64,000 nt of DNA. Source: Cohnella sp. AR92. Its GTDB lineage: Bacteria > Bacillota > Bacilli > Paenibacillales > Paenibacillaceae. Location of the stretch: positions 124,001 through 188,000 of the forward strand of contig NZ_RZJR01000012.1 in assembly GCF_003990975.1 (NCBI RefSeq). The letters are read 5' to 3'. Shown piece by piece: positions 17,893-25,679 of the stretch. The notes beneath the pieces were generated by a model, which was not told the origin of the DNA, ran no database searches, and saw nothing but the letters and a program-made list of their open reading frames with translations. The translations under genes and the position numbers were made by a program. The first letter of the stretch is position 1. Each line of letters starts with the position of its first letter.

Positions 17893-18048
17893 ATGAGAGC
17901 CGATTCGTTGATAGAGATGGAGAGAGAGCAAATGGAGAGAGAAGAGACGGAGAAAGTCAGCGTTGACATTCGAACCATACTGGAGCAGCTCGGTCTGAAC
18001 TACAACAATTGGCAGCTGGCGAACGCGGCCGAAGAGAACGGCGATTAG
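17893..18048 (+). CDS. Small hypothetical protein (51 aa)
   Basis: ATG 17893 to TAG 18046-18048 encodes a strongly charged N-terminal half rich in Glu/Arg and a C-terminal half with VSVDIRTILEQLGLNYNNW, then an acidic tail ending EENGD. A -10-like TATAAT is at 17821-17826 and a terminator follows directly, which supports an expressed unit. The start is uncertain: internal ATGs at 17917 and 17932 are preceded by purine-rich sequence. I do not recognise the family. It could be a peptide precursor or small regulator. Confidence 0.4.
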   Translation: MRADSLIEMEREQMEREETEKVSVDIRTILEQLGLNYNNWQLANAAEENGD

Positions 18049-18088
18049 AAAGCGATTAGAAAGCAATTTAAGCGCCCCGCAGGACAAG

Positions 18089-18128
18089 AAAGGATTGAAC
18101 CGCTCTTAATAGCGGCTCAATCCTTTCT
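18089..18128 (+). terminator. Rho-independent terminator
   Basis: Stem AGGATTGAACCGCT / AGCGGCTCAATCCT with one internal A/C mismatch and an ATAA-type loop, then TTTCTT. It can serve the small ORF ending at 18048 and, in the other direction (AAGAAAGG side), less well the regulator gene. Confidence 0.75.
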
Positions 18129-18174
18129 TGTTGAATACCATGCCGCTGACATAGCGGTCTTCGGTTTATGGCTT

Positions 18175-18594
18175 CTATGGCTTCTCCGATGCATTGGAGG
18201 CTTGTCTCGGGGCTTCGGCCGCCGTTGCTCCCATCGCGCGCTCGGCCCGCACGAAGGCGATGAATCGTTTGGCCTCCTCCGTGCTTAGCTTGCGTCCATC
18301 CACCGTAAGGGTGAACTGCTCCAGGATCTCCTGTTCGGACAATTCCAGTTGATCGACGAAATCCCGAACGATGGGGTCGAGGGTAATCTCGGGACGTCTG
18401 GTTCTTCCGAGCATATAATCCACGGAGACTCCGAAGATGTCCGCGAGCTTAATAAGCGTGTCGAAATCAGGCTGCCGCCGGTTCTTCTCATAATGAGACA
18501 AAGCGGCGCGAGAGATTCCAAGGGAGGTAGATAATTGTTCCTGCGTAAGTCGCTTGGCATCACGTAGTTCTGCGATTCTATCACCGATATTCAT
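18175..18594 (-). CDS. XRE-family transcriptional regulator (SinR-like)
   Basis: 139 residues. The N-terminal helix-turn-helix reads IAELRDAKRLTQEQLSTSLG, ISRAALSHYEKNRRQPDFDT, LIKLADIFGVSVDYMLGRT, a textbook HTH_3 domain of about 65 residues. The rest is predicted helical (IVRDFVDQLELSEQEILEQF) with a disordered Ala-rich tail, and could be an oligomerisation or SinI-binding-like part. It lies between a RiPP-like gene and the PilZ/EPS genes, as expected of a biofilm-type regulator. Its own promoter region carries the inverted repeat at 18639-18670, suggesting autoregulation. Confidence 0.85.
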   Translation of the reverse strand: MNIGDRIAELRDAKRLTQEQLSTSLGISRAALSHYEKNRRQPDFDTLIKLADIFGVSVDYMLGRTRRPEITLDPIVRDFVDQLELSEQEILEQFTLTVDGRKLSTEEAKRFIAFVRAERAMGATAAEAPRQASNASEKP

Positions 18595-18638
18595 CCTCTT
18601 AACGACTCCCCCCTCAGCTATAAATCCATCATAATACG

Positions 18639-18670
18639 TTTTGTTTCAAAAATTCTACAATGAAACAAAA
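18639..18670. promoter_or_regulatory. Inverted repeat TTTTGTTTCA-N12-TGAAACAAAA upstream of the XRE gene
   Basis: Two perfect 10-bp arms (18639-18648 and 18661-18670) separated by 12 bp. On the minus strand a TTGTAG/TATTAT -35/-10 pair with an 18-bp spacer overlaps the arms, so a dimer bound here would block the regulator's own promoter. The divergent PilZ side starts at the other edge. The cognate protein is most simply the adjacent XRE regulator; this is inferred. Confidence 0.6.
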
Positions 18671-19275
18671 TGTCGCATAATAAAGCGCTTCCTCGAAAAA
18701 TACACTTGACACGTTACGAATTGTATCGTACTCTTAGACTCATAAAGGATACGATATGTATCATATTAATTCCAGTATGTCCGTCTGGCCCCTCATTTAT
18801 ACCAGCGGAACACTGCGCGGAGGGGATTCCAACGGAGGAACTTCAACAAGAGGTCTCCACCAGCAATCGACGTTCTCATGTGCGGATTCAATTGCTGAGC
18901 GATACCCGAGCGACGATTCGGATCGTTCGAATCAACGGCAATATGGTCCGTTCCAGCCCCGGTCCGATTCTCCTGCTGAACATCAGTCCCGGCGGCTGCG
19001 GCTTCCGAACCGCGCTCGTGTTTCCCGTCTCAACGAGAATCTGGTTGGAGATCGAATGGAACTCCGGACATGGATCCTTGAGGCTTGCGGGCCATATCGT
19101 CTGGAGACAGCCCGTCGATACGGCCTACCGTTACGGAATGCAGTTCCGTCCGATGTCGCAGGCGGAGAAAAGAATGCTGAATCACGAGCTGAATCGGCTT
19201 CTTCTCGAGCTGTGTCCCGGCCAGTCCCGAATCCATCTTCTGTACAGAGCCCAGAATGAGCGACTTCGCTACTAA
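18670..19275 (+). CDS. PilZ-domain protein (start uncertain)
   Basis: The frame from ATG 18670 would give 201 residues, but only residues from about 55 on look like protein. NRRSHVRIQL (the R-x3-R c-di-GMP-binding motif) and LNISPGGCGFRT (the [D/N]-x-S-x-x-G motif) identify a PilZ domain, followed by a beta barrel (LRLAGHIVWRQP). PilZ proteins sense cyclic di-GMP and commonly tune exopolysaccharide synthesis, which fits the CpsB gene 20 bp downstream. Two palindromic promoter elements lie within codons 13-34, so translation probably starts after 18770. No ATG is available there in frame; ATT 18826 or GTG 18880 (inside the R-x3-R region) are weak choices. Confidence 0.65.
   Translation: MSHNKALPRKIHLTRYELYRTLRLIKDTICIILIPVCPSGPSFIPAEHCAEGIPTEELQQEVSTSNRRSHVRIQLLSDTRATIRIVRINGNMVRSSPGPILLLNISPGGCGFRTALVFPVSTRIWLEIEWNSGHGSLRLAGHIVWRQPVDTAYRYGMQFRPMSQAEKRMLNHELNRLLLELCPGQSRIHLLYRAQNERLRY
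18706..18769 (+). promoter_or_regulatory. Promoter with two GATAC-type palindromes upstream of the PilZ gene
   Basis: -35 TTGACA (18706-18711), 17-bp spacer CGTTACGAATTGTATCG holding a one-mismatch palindrome, -10 TACTCT (18729-18734). A second, perfect site GATACGATATGTATC is at 18748-18762, followed by a TATTAA -10-like element at 18764. Their position inside the nominal PilZ reading frame argues that the real PilZ start is further downstream. Confidence 0.65.
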
Positions 19276-19295
19276 GCTTGGAGGAGCAGTGACTC

Positions 19296-20054
19296 ATGAT
19301 CGATATTCACTCTCATCTCTTGCCGGGGATCGATGACGGCTCGTCCGGGATGGAAGAGTCTCTCGAGATGGCGCGGGCAGCCGCCGGGCAAGGAATAACC
19401 AAGATTATCGCCACCCCGCATCATCGCAACGGCCGATATATGAATGCCGCTGCCGGCGTACGTGAGGCGGTGCTTCAATTGAATGACAGGCTGAAGCAAG
19501 AGGGCATCCCTCTCGAGGTGCTGGCCGGCCAAGAGATTCACCATACCCGGCACCTGCTGGAGGATTGGGAGAAGGGGCAACTGCTCACGCTCGCCGATAC
19601 CCGCTATATTCTGATCGAGCTCTCGGCCGGCTTCGAGTTTGCCCGTCTGACCGATTTGATTCACGAGCTGAAGCTGCTCAAGCTGATTCCCGTCATCGCG
19701 CATCCCGAGCGCTATCCAGAGCTCATACGCCATCCGGACGGATTCGCGGAGCTGACCGAGCTTGGGGCTCTGGGGCAGGTGACCTCTCATTCGCTGCTGG
19801 GACGCTTCGGGAATGCCATTCGAAGAGCCGCTTTCCGAATGTGCCGGGAAGGAACGATTCATCTCTTGGCATCCGACGCCCATGATCCCCATAGGCGAGG
19901 CTTTGACCTGAAGGAAGCCTATCAAGTCGCCCGTCAGGAAGTCAGCCCTTCCTTCGCAGACCTCATGCTTGCCAACGCGGAAGCCCTGCTGCGGGACGAG
20001 CCGATCCAGGCGGCGGAGCAAACGAAGCGTTGGCGCAAAGCTTGGTTTTTCTAA
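19296..20054 (+). CDS. CpsB/YwqE-type PHP tyrosine-protein phosphatase
   Basis: 252 residues. MIDIHSHLLPGIDDG and IATPHHRNGRYMN carry the metal-binding His/Asp set of the PHP family, with AHPERYPEL and LASDAHDP completing the active site. It dephosphorylates the tyrosine-rich tail of the BY-kinase encoded two genes downstream, so controlling EPS assembly. GGAGGAG at 19280 supports ATG 19296. It begins EPS block B with wzz and the kinase. Confidence 0.9.
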   Translation: MIDIHSHLLPGIDDGSSGMEESLEMARAAAGQGITKIIATPHHRNGRYMNAAAGVREAVLQLNDRLKQEGIPLEVLAGQEIHHTRHLLEDWEKGQLLTLADTRYILIELSAGFEFARLTDLIHELKLLKLIPVIAHPERYPELIRHPDGFAELTELGALGQVTSHSLLGRFGNAIRRAAFRMCREGTIHLLASDAHDPHRRGFDLKEAYQVARQEVSPSFADLMLANAEALLRDEPIQAAEQTKRWRKAWFF

Positions 20055-20087
20055 CTTATTCCTTCTACCAATCGGAGGTTCTAAAAG

Positions 20088-20870
20088 ATGGAACTTAAAG
20101 AGAGCTTAAGCATCATTCGCAAAAAAATCTGGATGATCGCCGCGATCGTGCTGACCGCAACCGTTCTGTCCGGTATCTATACGCTCTTCTATGTAGCTCC
20201 GACCTATGAAGCATCCACTAAGCTGCTCGTGAACCACCAGGACCGCTACAGCGACGGCACGCCGATGCTGGATTGGAACGCGGTCAACACGAACATCATG
20301 CTGATGAACTCCTATAAGGAGATTATCCAATCCGAGGCCATCTTGAATGCCGTAGCCGCGGCGCATCCGGAGTTCGGTTTGACCGGCAAGGAGCTCATGT
20401 ACTACATAACCGCTTCTTCCTCTACCGATTCCCAGATCATGACCGTCAGCGTGCGCGACGGAAGCTACGAGCGAGCCGTCAGCATCGCCAACTCGGTCGC
20501 CGAGGAATTCCGCAAGCAGATCCCCACGATCATGAAGGTCGACAATGTCGCTATCCTAACCGCCGCCAATCCCAACGACGAGCCCACCCAGGTCGCACCG
20601 AATCCCCCGTTGACCGTCATTCTGGCGTTCCTGCTCTCCTCTATGTTCGCCATCGGGCTCGTTTTCCTCTTAGATTATCTGGACGATACGTTCAAGTCGG
20701 AATCCGACGTCGAGAAATACCTGGAGCTTCCGACCTTAAGCCTGATTCACGCCATCCGCAAGGATGACCTGACCCCAAAGACATCCGCATCGGCTACGCC
20801 GCCTAATCAACAGCTTTCGAACGAATCCCACCCCATAGGAGAGAAGAGCTATGCCACGTTCAACTCATGA
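20088..20870 (+). CDS. Wzz-type polysaccharide co-polymerase (YveK/CapA-like)
   Basis: 260 residues. Two membrane segments frame an extracytoplasmic domain: IWMIAAIVLTATVLSGIYTL (residues 13-35) and LTVILAFLLSSMFAIGLVFL (about 178-200). The Pro-rich NPNDEPTQVAPNPPLT just before the second helix is typical. It sets chain length and activates the separate BY-kinase, as in Firmicutes where the adaptor and kinase are split. CGGAGG precedes ATG 20088. Overlaps the kinase gene by 20 bp. Confidence 0.9.
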   Translation: MELKESLSIIRKKIWMIAAIVLTATVLSGIYTLFYVAPTYEASTKLLVNHQDRYSDGTPMLDWNAVNTNIMLMNSYKEIIQSEAILNAVAAAHPEFGLTGKELMYYITASSSTDSQIMTVSVRDGSYERAVSIANSVAEEFRKQIPTIMKVDNVAILTAANPNDEPTQVAPNPPLTVILAFLLSSMFAIGLVFLLDYLDDTFKSESDVEKYLELPTLSLIHAIRKDDLTPKTSASATPPNQQLSNESHPIGEKSYATFNS

Positions 20871-21564
20871 TTCGAAGCCCAAGCTGGTCGCCCTCGCCAA
20901 CCCCGCCTCTCCGCTGGCGGAAGCTTATCGAACCTTAAGGACGAACATTCAGTTCTCCGGCATCGATGAACGCGTTCAATTCCTCATGGTCGCATCCGCC
21001 CAATCCGGCGACGGCAAGTCCACCACGATCTCGAATCTCGCCATCACTTATGCCCAAGAGGGCAAGAAGACGCTGCTGATCGACGGGGATTTGCGCAAGC
21101 CATCCCTGCACCACATGTTCGGAATCTCGAACCGCCTCGGATTGACGAACGTGCTCGTGAACGAGCATCCGTGGAACTCGGCGCTGCGGGCTTCCGATAT
21201 TCCCAATCTGTTCATTATGACGGCCGGCGCTCTTCCTCCGAACCCGTCGGAGATTCTCGCTTCCCAACGGATGAGGAACCTCATGGAGGAGCTGAGCGAG
21301 GAGTTCGACATGATCCTCTTCGATACCCCGCCGATCCTGGCGGTGACCGACGGACTCATCATCTCCTCCCTCTGCGACGGAGTCGTGATGGTCATCAAGT
21401 CGGGGAGAACGAAGCATGCTCTCGCCCGCAAGCTGAAGCAGAGCCTGGAGCATGCCAAGGCACGCATCTTCGGTGTTGTCCTGAACAACGTGAAGCGCAA
21501 GACAGGAGAAGGCTACTACGATTATTACCGCTACGGGTACGGTTACGGACAGAAGAAATCCTAG
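20851..21564 (+). CDS. BY-type tyrosine kinase (CpsD/CapB/YwqD-like)
   Basis: 237 residues. Walker A SAQSGDGKSTTISNLA, Walker A' TLLIDGDLRKP and Walker B MILFDTPPILAVTD are all present. The C-terminus is a tyrosine cluster (YYDYYRYGYGYG) that is autophosphorylated in this family. Together with the Wzz adaptor and PHP phosphatase it forms the phosphorylation cycle that regulates polymer export. AGGAGAG precedes ATG 20851. Confidence 0.92.
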   Translation: MPRSTHDSKPKLVALANPASPLAEAYRTLRTNIQFSGIDERVQFLMVASAQSGDGKSTTISNLAITYAQEGKKTLLIDGDLRKPSLHHMFGISNRLGLTNVLVNEHPWNSALRASDIPNLFIMTAGALPPNPSEILASQRMRNLMEELSEEFDMILFDTPPILAVTDGLIISSLCDGVVMVIKSGRTKHALARKLKQSLEHAKARIFGVVLNNVKRKTGEGYYDYYRYGYGYGQKKS

Positions 21565-21639
21565 CATTCTCCACTTCTTCTCCCTCTCTCCGCTCTCTGG
21601 AATACCTTCCAACGCCTCTGTTTGTTCGTTCGGCTCCGT

Positions 21640-21770
21640 CCGAAGGTAAAGCCTGCTGTACCTTTATCACCGCAGGCACTCGGCCATGCTGTGGGTATGG
21701 ATGCCTTAGACGTGGATCGTCGAGGGTGTGGCGTGAGGAGGGGTTGAATGCCCCATCCAGTTATACTTGT
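21640..21770 (+). ncRNA. Candidate EAR (eps-associated RNA) antitermination element
   Basis: The 231-bp gap between the kinase and first sugar transferase is where Bacillales eps operons carry the EAR/epsC RNA. The sequence is rich in pairings: GCCTGC (21651-21656) with GCAGGC (21672-21677); CTCG (21679) with CGAG (21721-21724); GACG (21709-21712) with CGTC (21718-21721; the last base is shared with the CGAG arm); GGGG (21740) with CCCC (21751). No ORF fits. EAR prevents premature termination in long EPS operons. I could not compare it with the covariance model, so the name is a positional guess. Confidence 0.4.
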
Positions 21771-21795
21771 ATCTTTCTGTTAAGGGGAGATTCAC

Positions 21796-22476
21796 ATGAA
21801 CGAGATAGATATGCAAGCCTCATGGGTACCCGACGCCGCTTATTCGGCGCCCGTCAAGGCTATTGGATTGGAGAAGAGAGAGACCGGCAAGCGAATACTG
21901 GATGTGCTCGTTGCATCGGCAGGCCTTCTAGCGGTCTCGCCGATTATGCTTGTTGTCGCGCTGCTCATCAAGCTGGAGGACCCTCGCGGTCCCGTGTTTT
22001 TTGCCCAAGTAAGAGTCGGCAAGGATGCCAAGAGATTTCGCATGTTCAAGTTCCGTTCGATGGTCACCGACGCGGAAGCCCGTCTGGCGCAGCTGATGGA
22101 GAAGAACGAGATTAGCGGTGCCATGTTCAAGATGAAGGACGATCCGCGCGTCACCCGAATCGGGCGATTCATCCGCCGTACCAGCATCGACGAGCTGCCG
22201 CAGCTCTGGAACGTCCTGCGCGGCGATATGAGCATCGTCGGCCCCCGTCCTCCTCTGGAGTGGGAGGTCGCTTTGTACAGCGAATACGACTATCAGCGCC
22301 TGGCCGTCGTCCCCGGCTGCACCGGCCTCTGGCAAGTGAGCGGCAGGAATCAGCTGTCGTTCGAAGAGATGGTGGAGCTGGATTTGAGGTACATCGACCA
22401 ACGAAGCATTATATTCGATATCAAGATTATGCTTCGAACAGTCGGGATGATCTTCGGGTCGAAGAATGCTTACTAG
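21796..22476 (+). CDS. Undecaprenyl-phosphate sugar phosphotransferase (bacterial sugar transferase)
   Basis: 226 residues of the short PglC/WcaJ-C type: one N-terminal membrane helix (ILDVLVASAGLLAVSPIMLV), then KFRSMVTDAE, DPRVTRIGRFIRRTSIDELP, SIVGPRPPLEWE and GLWQVSGRNQLSFEEMVELD, the complete catalytic block including the conserved DE and RP motifs. It loads the first sugar-1-phosphate onto undecaprenyl phosphate. Supported by AAGGGGAG before ATG 21796. A terminator hairpin follows; a second enzyme of the same type is 110 bp downstream. Confidence 0.9.
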   Translation: MNEIDMQASWVPDAAYSAPVKAIGLEKRETGKRILDVLVASAGLLAVSPIMLVVALLIKLEDPRGPVFFAQVRVGKDAKRFRMFKFRSMVTDAEARLAQLMEKNEISGAMFKMKDDPRVTRIGRFIRRTSIDELPQLWNVLRGDMSIVGPRPPLEWEVALYSEYDYQRLAVVPGCTGLWQVSGRNQLSFEEMVELDLRYIDQRSIIFDIKIMLRTVGMIFGSKNAY

Positions 22477-22510
22477 TACATAACCTATGACTATTGCGCA
22501 TCCTAGATTG

Positions 22511-22549
22511 ATGACCTGTTCTACATACTCCATGTAGAGCAGGTCATTT
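22511..22549 (+). terminator. Terminator hairpin between the two sugar transferases
   Basis: 15-bp stem TGACCTGTTCTACAT / ATGTAGAGCAGGTCA with one T-G wobble and a 5-base loop, followed by TTTTC. A full-strength terminator inside an EPS operon is what an EAR-type antiterminator upstream would need to override. Confidence 0.85.
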
Positions 22550-22588
22550 TCTATTAAATAAATAGATGGATAGGTGGAGGTAGAATGA

Positions 22589-23302
22589 ATGGAATCAATT
22601 AATACTGTCCAAATGGAGACCGTAGTCCGCATTGAGCAGATCGACTGGGAGCCTCAGTACAAAACTAAATCAAGTTCTCTATCTGCATACTGGAGAATAG
22701 CTATCAAACGCTGCATTGATTTGGTCGGAGCTTTTGTCGGATTAATCTTGCTGAGCCCCTTCATGTGCCTAATTGCCCTCTTAATCAAGATAAACGATCC
22801 GAAAGGTCCTGTATTCTACCGACAGCGGCGTATCGGGCAATACTCGAGAACGTTCGAGATCATCAAGTTCAGATCGATGATTCACGACGCCGAGAATCAT
22901 CTCAAGAAGACTCCCCATCTTTACGAGAAGTATGTGTCCAATAACTATAAGCTAGAGTCAGACGAAGATCCACGCATTACCCGATTCGGTCGATTCTTGC
23001 GTAAAACAAGCCTGGACGAACTCCCTCAATTGGTCAACGTATTGACTGGAGATATGAGCTTGGTCGGACCGCGTCCGGTCGTTCGGCAGGAACTCAAAGA
23101 ATATGGTTACCGCTCGTTCCAACTATTGTCGGTCAAACCAGGTATCACTGGCTACTGGCAGGTATCGGGCCGCAGCAACGTCGGATACCCGGAACGCGTA
23201 GACCTAGAACTGTATTATGTTAATAATCAATCTCTATTATTCGATTTAAAGATTCTGTTAAGGACCGTATGGATTGTTCTTCTTCGACGTGGAGCTCATT
23301 GA
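22589..23302 (+). CDS. Undecaprenyl-phosphate sugar phosphotransferase (second copy)
   Basis: 237 residues. AIKRCIDLVGAFVGLILLSP membrane helix; FEIIKFRSMIHDAENHLKK; DPRITRFGRFLRKTSLDELP; SLVGPRPVVRQEL; GITGYWQVSGRSNVGYPERV. All catalytic blocks of the bacterial sugar transferase family are intact. GGAGG at 22577 supports ATG 22589. Having two priming enzymes suggests two different repeat units are started by block B, or that one serves block A. From here on the DNA becomes A+T-richer. Confidence 0.9.
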   Translation: MESINTVQMETVVRIEQIDWEPQYKTKSSSLSAYWRIAIKRCIDLVGAFVGLILLSPFMCLIALLIKINDPKGPVFYRQRRIGQYSRTFEIIKFRSMIHDAENHLKKTPHLYEKYVSNNYKLESDEDPRITRFGRFLRKTSLDELPQLVNVLTGDMSLVGPRPVVRQELKEYGYRSFQLLSVKPGITGYWQVSGRSNVGYPERVDLELYYVNNQSLLFDLKILLRTVWIVLLRRGAH

Positions 23303-23321
23303 GCAAAGAGGGGAGAAATGC

Positions 23322-24263
23322 ATGATTAAGTCGCCTTTAGTTGGTGTGGTACTAGTTAATTTCAATGGACATAATGACACTATGGAATGCTTGAAATCAC
23401 TTAAGAAGTTAACTTATCTAGCCGTGAAAATATATGTTGTTGATAATGGATCGAAGGAAACTCCAGAAGCCTTGTTTAGGAAAGCTAAGGGGTTATTTGA
23501 CGAGCAAAATTTAGAACTAATGAGCTTGAAAGATAATTTGGGTTTCGCCGGGGGTAATAATATCGGGATTCGTAAAGCGATCTCTGATGGCGCCCAATAT
23601 ATTTGGTTACTAAATAACGATACCGTCGTAGATGAAGAGTCTCTTGGACACTTAGTTCTTATGTTAGAGAATAATGAACGTTGTGGAATAGTAGGTTCGA
23701 AAATTTACTTCTATGGAACGAATAAGATTTGGTTTGCTGGGGGGACAATCAATAGATTCGGTATTCCGCATCATAGAAGATACTGTGAAGTGGATTATCA
23801 ATCTTCATTAGACGAAGAAAAGGTGCCAATTGATTATATTACCGGATGCAGCTTATTGGCACGTTCAGAAATGATTAACGAAATTGGTTTATTGGATGAG
23901 GATTTCTTTCTGTACTACGAAGATACAGAGTATTGTAGAAGGGCTGTTAGACTAGGGTGGGGGCTAGAGTACCAGCCGAAATCGCTTATATGGCATAAAG
24001 TTAACGCTTCAACTAAGAGTAAGCTTAGAGATCCAATACCACTGCTGGATTACTATGATATTCGTAATAGTATTTTGTTTGTTCGAAGAAGTTATCATAC
24101 TACACAAAAAATTTTACCCTTCATAGGAATAGTTATCAAAATAATTAAAAAACACATTAGATTGATGATTCGACCTGAAACAAGGAAAATCAACAAAATA
24201 AAGATGATTTATCATGCTATTTATGATGCGATTCATAGTCGTTATGGAGTTTACAGAACATGA
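23322..24263 (+). CDS. Glycosyltransferase family 2 (rhamnosyltransferase-like)
   Basis: About 313 residues. VGVVLVNFNGHNDTMECLKS and YVVDNGSKETPE, then DNLGFAGGNNIGIRKA and YIWLLNNDTVVDEE, match the WbbL/RfbN rhamnosyltransferase-type GT2s, with FFLYYEDTEYCRRA as the distal acidic motif. ATG 23322 is preceded by AGAGGGG. A+T-rich codon use differs from block A. A rhamnosyl role would fit the rml genes at 35.8 kb but is not proven. Confidence 0.87.
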   Translation: MIKSPLVGVVLVNFNGHNDTMECLKSLKKLTYLAVKIYVVDNGSKETPEALFRKAKGLFDEQNLELMSLKDNLGFAGGNNIGIRKAISDGAQYIWLLNNDTVVDEESLGHLVLMLENNERCGIVGSKIYFYGTNKIWFAGGTINRFGIPHHRRYCEVDYQSSLDEEKVPIDYITGCSLLARSEMINEIGLLDEDFFLYYEDTEYCRRAVRLGWGLEYQPKSLIWHKVNASTKSKLRDPIPLLDYYDIRNSILFVRRSYHTTQKILPFIGIVIKIIKKHIRLMIRPETRKINKIKMIYHAIYDAIHSRYGVYRT

Positions 24264-24293
24264 ATCTATTGAAATTATGAAAGGTGATTAGTT

Positions 24294-25655
24294 ATGGGGG
24301 AAAACTCCAAAGGGCAAGTAAGTTACTACTTGTTAGTGTTTTTTATTTTCATTGTTTTTTTTAGTGGTATTATCAATATTCCTTTAAGTAGCAGCAATGC
24401 ATCGACGTACTTAATTGATGCAATGATTTTTTTGATGATTTTTTCATACATAATTTATTCCTTTAAAAGTAAACAAGTAATAGTAAATAATTTCAACACA
24501 ATCTACTTATGTTTATTGATAATTTATCTTGCTATGTTTTTATGGGGAAACGAATCGATTTTTACCAAGATACTTTCACTTAGAGATAAAATACTTTATG
24601 TTTTCGTTGCTTTATTTATTTTCCGGTTTATTAAGTCTAGCTTCCAAGTAGACAAGCTTCTCCGAATTGTATATTTATTAGGTTTCATTTTTAGTGTGTT
24701 TGGCATTTTTCAATTCATCTTTCGTGACGTGTTACCTGTTTGGTTATTAACTCCGAATAATATCGACTTATTTGGTTTTTATGGAACGGATATTATTAGA
24801 AGTACGGGATTGCTTGGGAATACAATTATTTATGGAAATATAATGCTGCTTTTCTTATCTATATTCATAAATAAATCAATTTCGTCTTTGAAAGTTAAAG
24901 ATATTATGTTTAGTGCAATTGTGCTTATATCTATTTTCACTACTTTTTCTAGAACAGCAATTGTTGGAGCGTTTATTGTTTTGCTTCTTTCAATGAGTCG
25001 AATCATTAAAGACAGTATCACACGAAATGCTACGAAAGGAAAAATTCTATTTCTATTCTTTGGTTTTATTTCAGCAATTATCATTGCATTAGTTATAATA
25101 TTTAATTCAAGTCTTAACAATAGTATTAAAAATTCATTTATATACAGTGGACTGTTTTCACAAAACAACGCTTCAGTACAAAATTCAACTGAAATGCATA
25201 AGAACTTCATAACAGATGCAATAGTTTTATTAAAGGAACATATGTGGTTTGGATTAGGTATTGGATCTCAGAGACACGGGTCACTTTACTCTATGTCAAA
25301 TGTATTTATTACGGATAGTGCATTTTTTGCTACTCTAACTGAGTTAGGTATTATTTTATTTATAATCTATTCGGCTTTTATAGTTTTAAGTATGTATTAT
25401 GCTTTTAAAGTTAGAGCAATCAAAGAGTATAGATATCTTGCAAATGGATTTTTGATTTTTAGTCTCTATGAATATTCGTTCGCTAACATTGTGAATTCAT
25501 CGTACTTCGGGAAAGTTTTTTACTTGCTTTATTGGATGTTGTTTGGATTTATTTTGACAATTTACCATATTAACTTTAAAACAAATAAACAAGAATATAT
25601 TCTAACTTCTAATCAGTCTAAAATACACATGCGTGATAATCCAATTGCAACATAG
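24294..25655 (+). CDS. O-antigen polymerase/ligase-like membrane protein (Wzy-like)
   Basis: 453 residues, about twelve hydrophobic helices, with a loop around residues 280-330 that includes MHKNFITDAIVLLKEHMWFG and GLGIGSQRHG, the Wzy_C-type region. The DNA is among the most A+T-rich of the window, common for wzy genes and consistent with horizontal origin. AAAGG precedes ATG 24294. It probably polymerises the block B repeat after flipping by the Wzx at 28984. Confidence 0.8.
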   Translation: MGENSKGQVSYYLLVFFIFIVFFSGIINIPLSSSNASTYLIDAMIFLMIFSYIIYSFKSKQVIVNNFNTIYLCLLIIYLAMFLWGNESIFTKILSLRDKILYVFVALFIFRFIKSSFQVDKLLRIVYLLGFIFSVFGIFQFIFRDVLPVWLLTPNNIDLFGFYGTDIIRSTGLLGNTIIYGNIMLLFLSIFINKSISSLKVKDIMFSAIVLISIFTTFSRTAIVGAFIVLLLSMSRIIKDSITRNATKGKILFLFFGFISAIIIALVIIFNSSLNNSIKNSFIYSGLFSQNNASVQNSTEMHKNFITDAIVLLKEHMWFGLGIGSQRHGSLYSMSNVFITDSAFFATLTELGIILFIIYSAFIVLSMYYAFKVRAIKEYRYLANGFLIFSLYEYSFANIVNSSYFGKVFYLLYWMLFGFILTIYHINFKTNKQEYILTSNQSKIHMRDNPIAT

Positions 25656-25679
25656 TTTAGTAGCAAGGAGTTGCAATCA

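Noticed and set aside
21565-21795. c-di-GMP (GEMM) riboswitch
   Set aside because: The region is structured, but I could not find the conserved GEMM core and tetraloop-receptor sequences.
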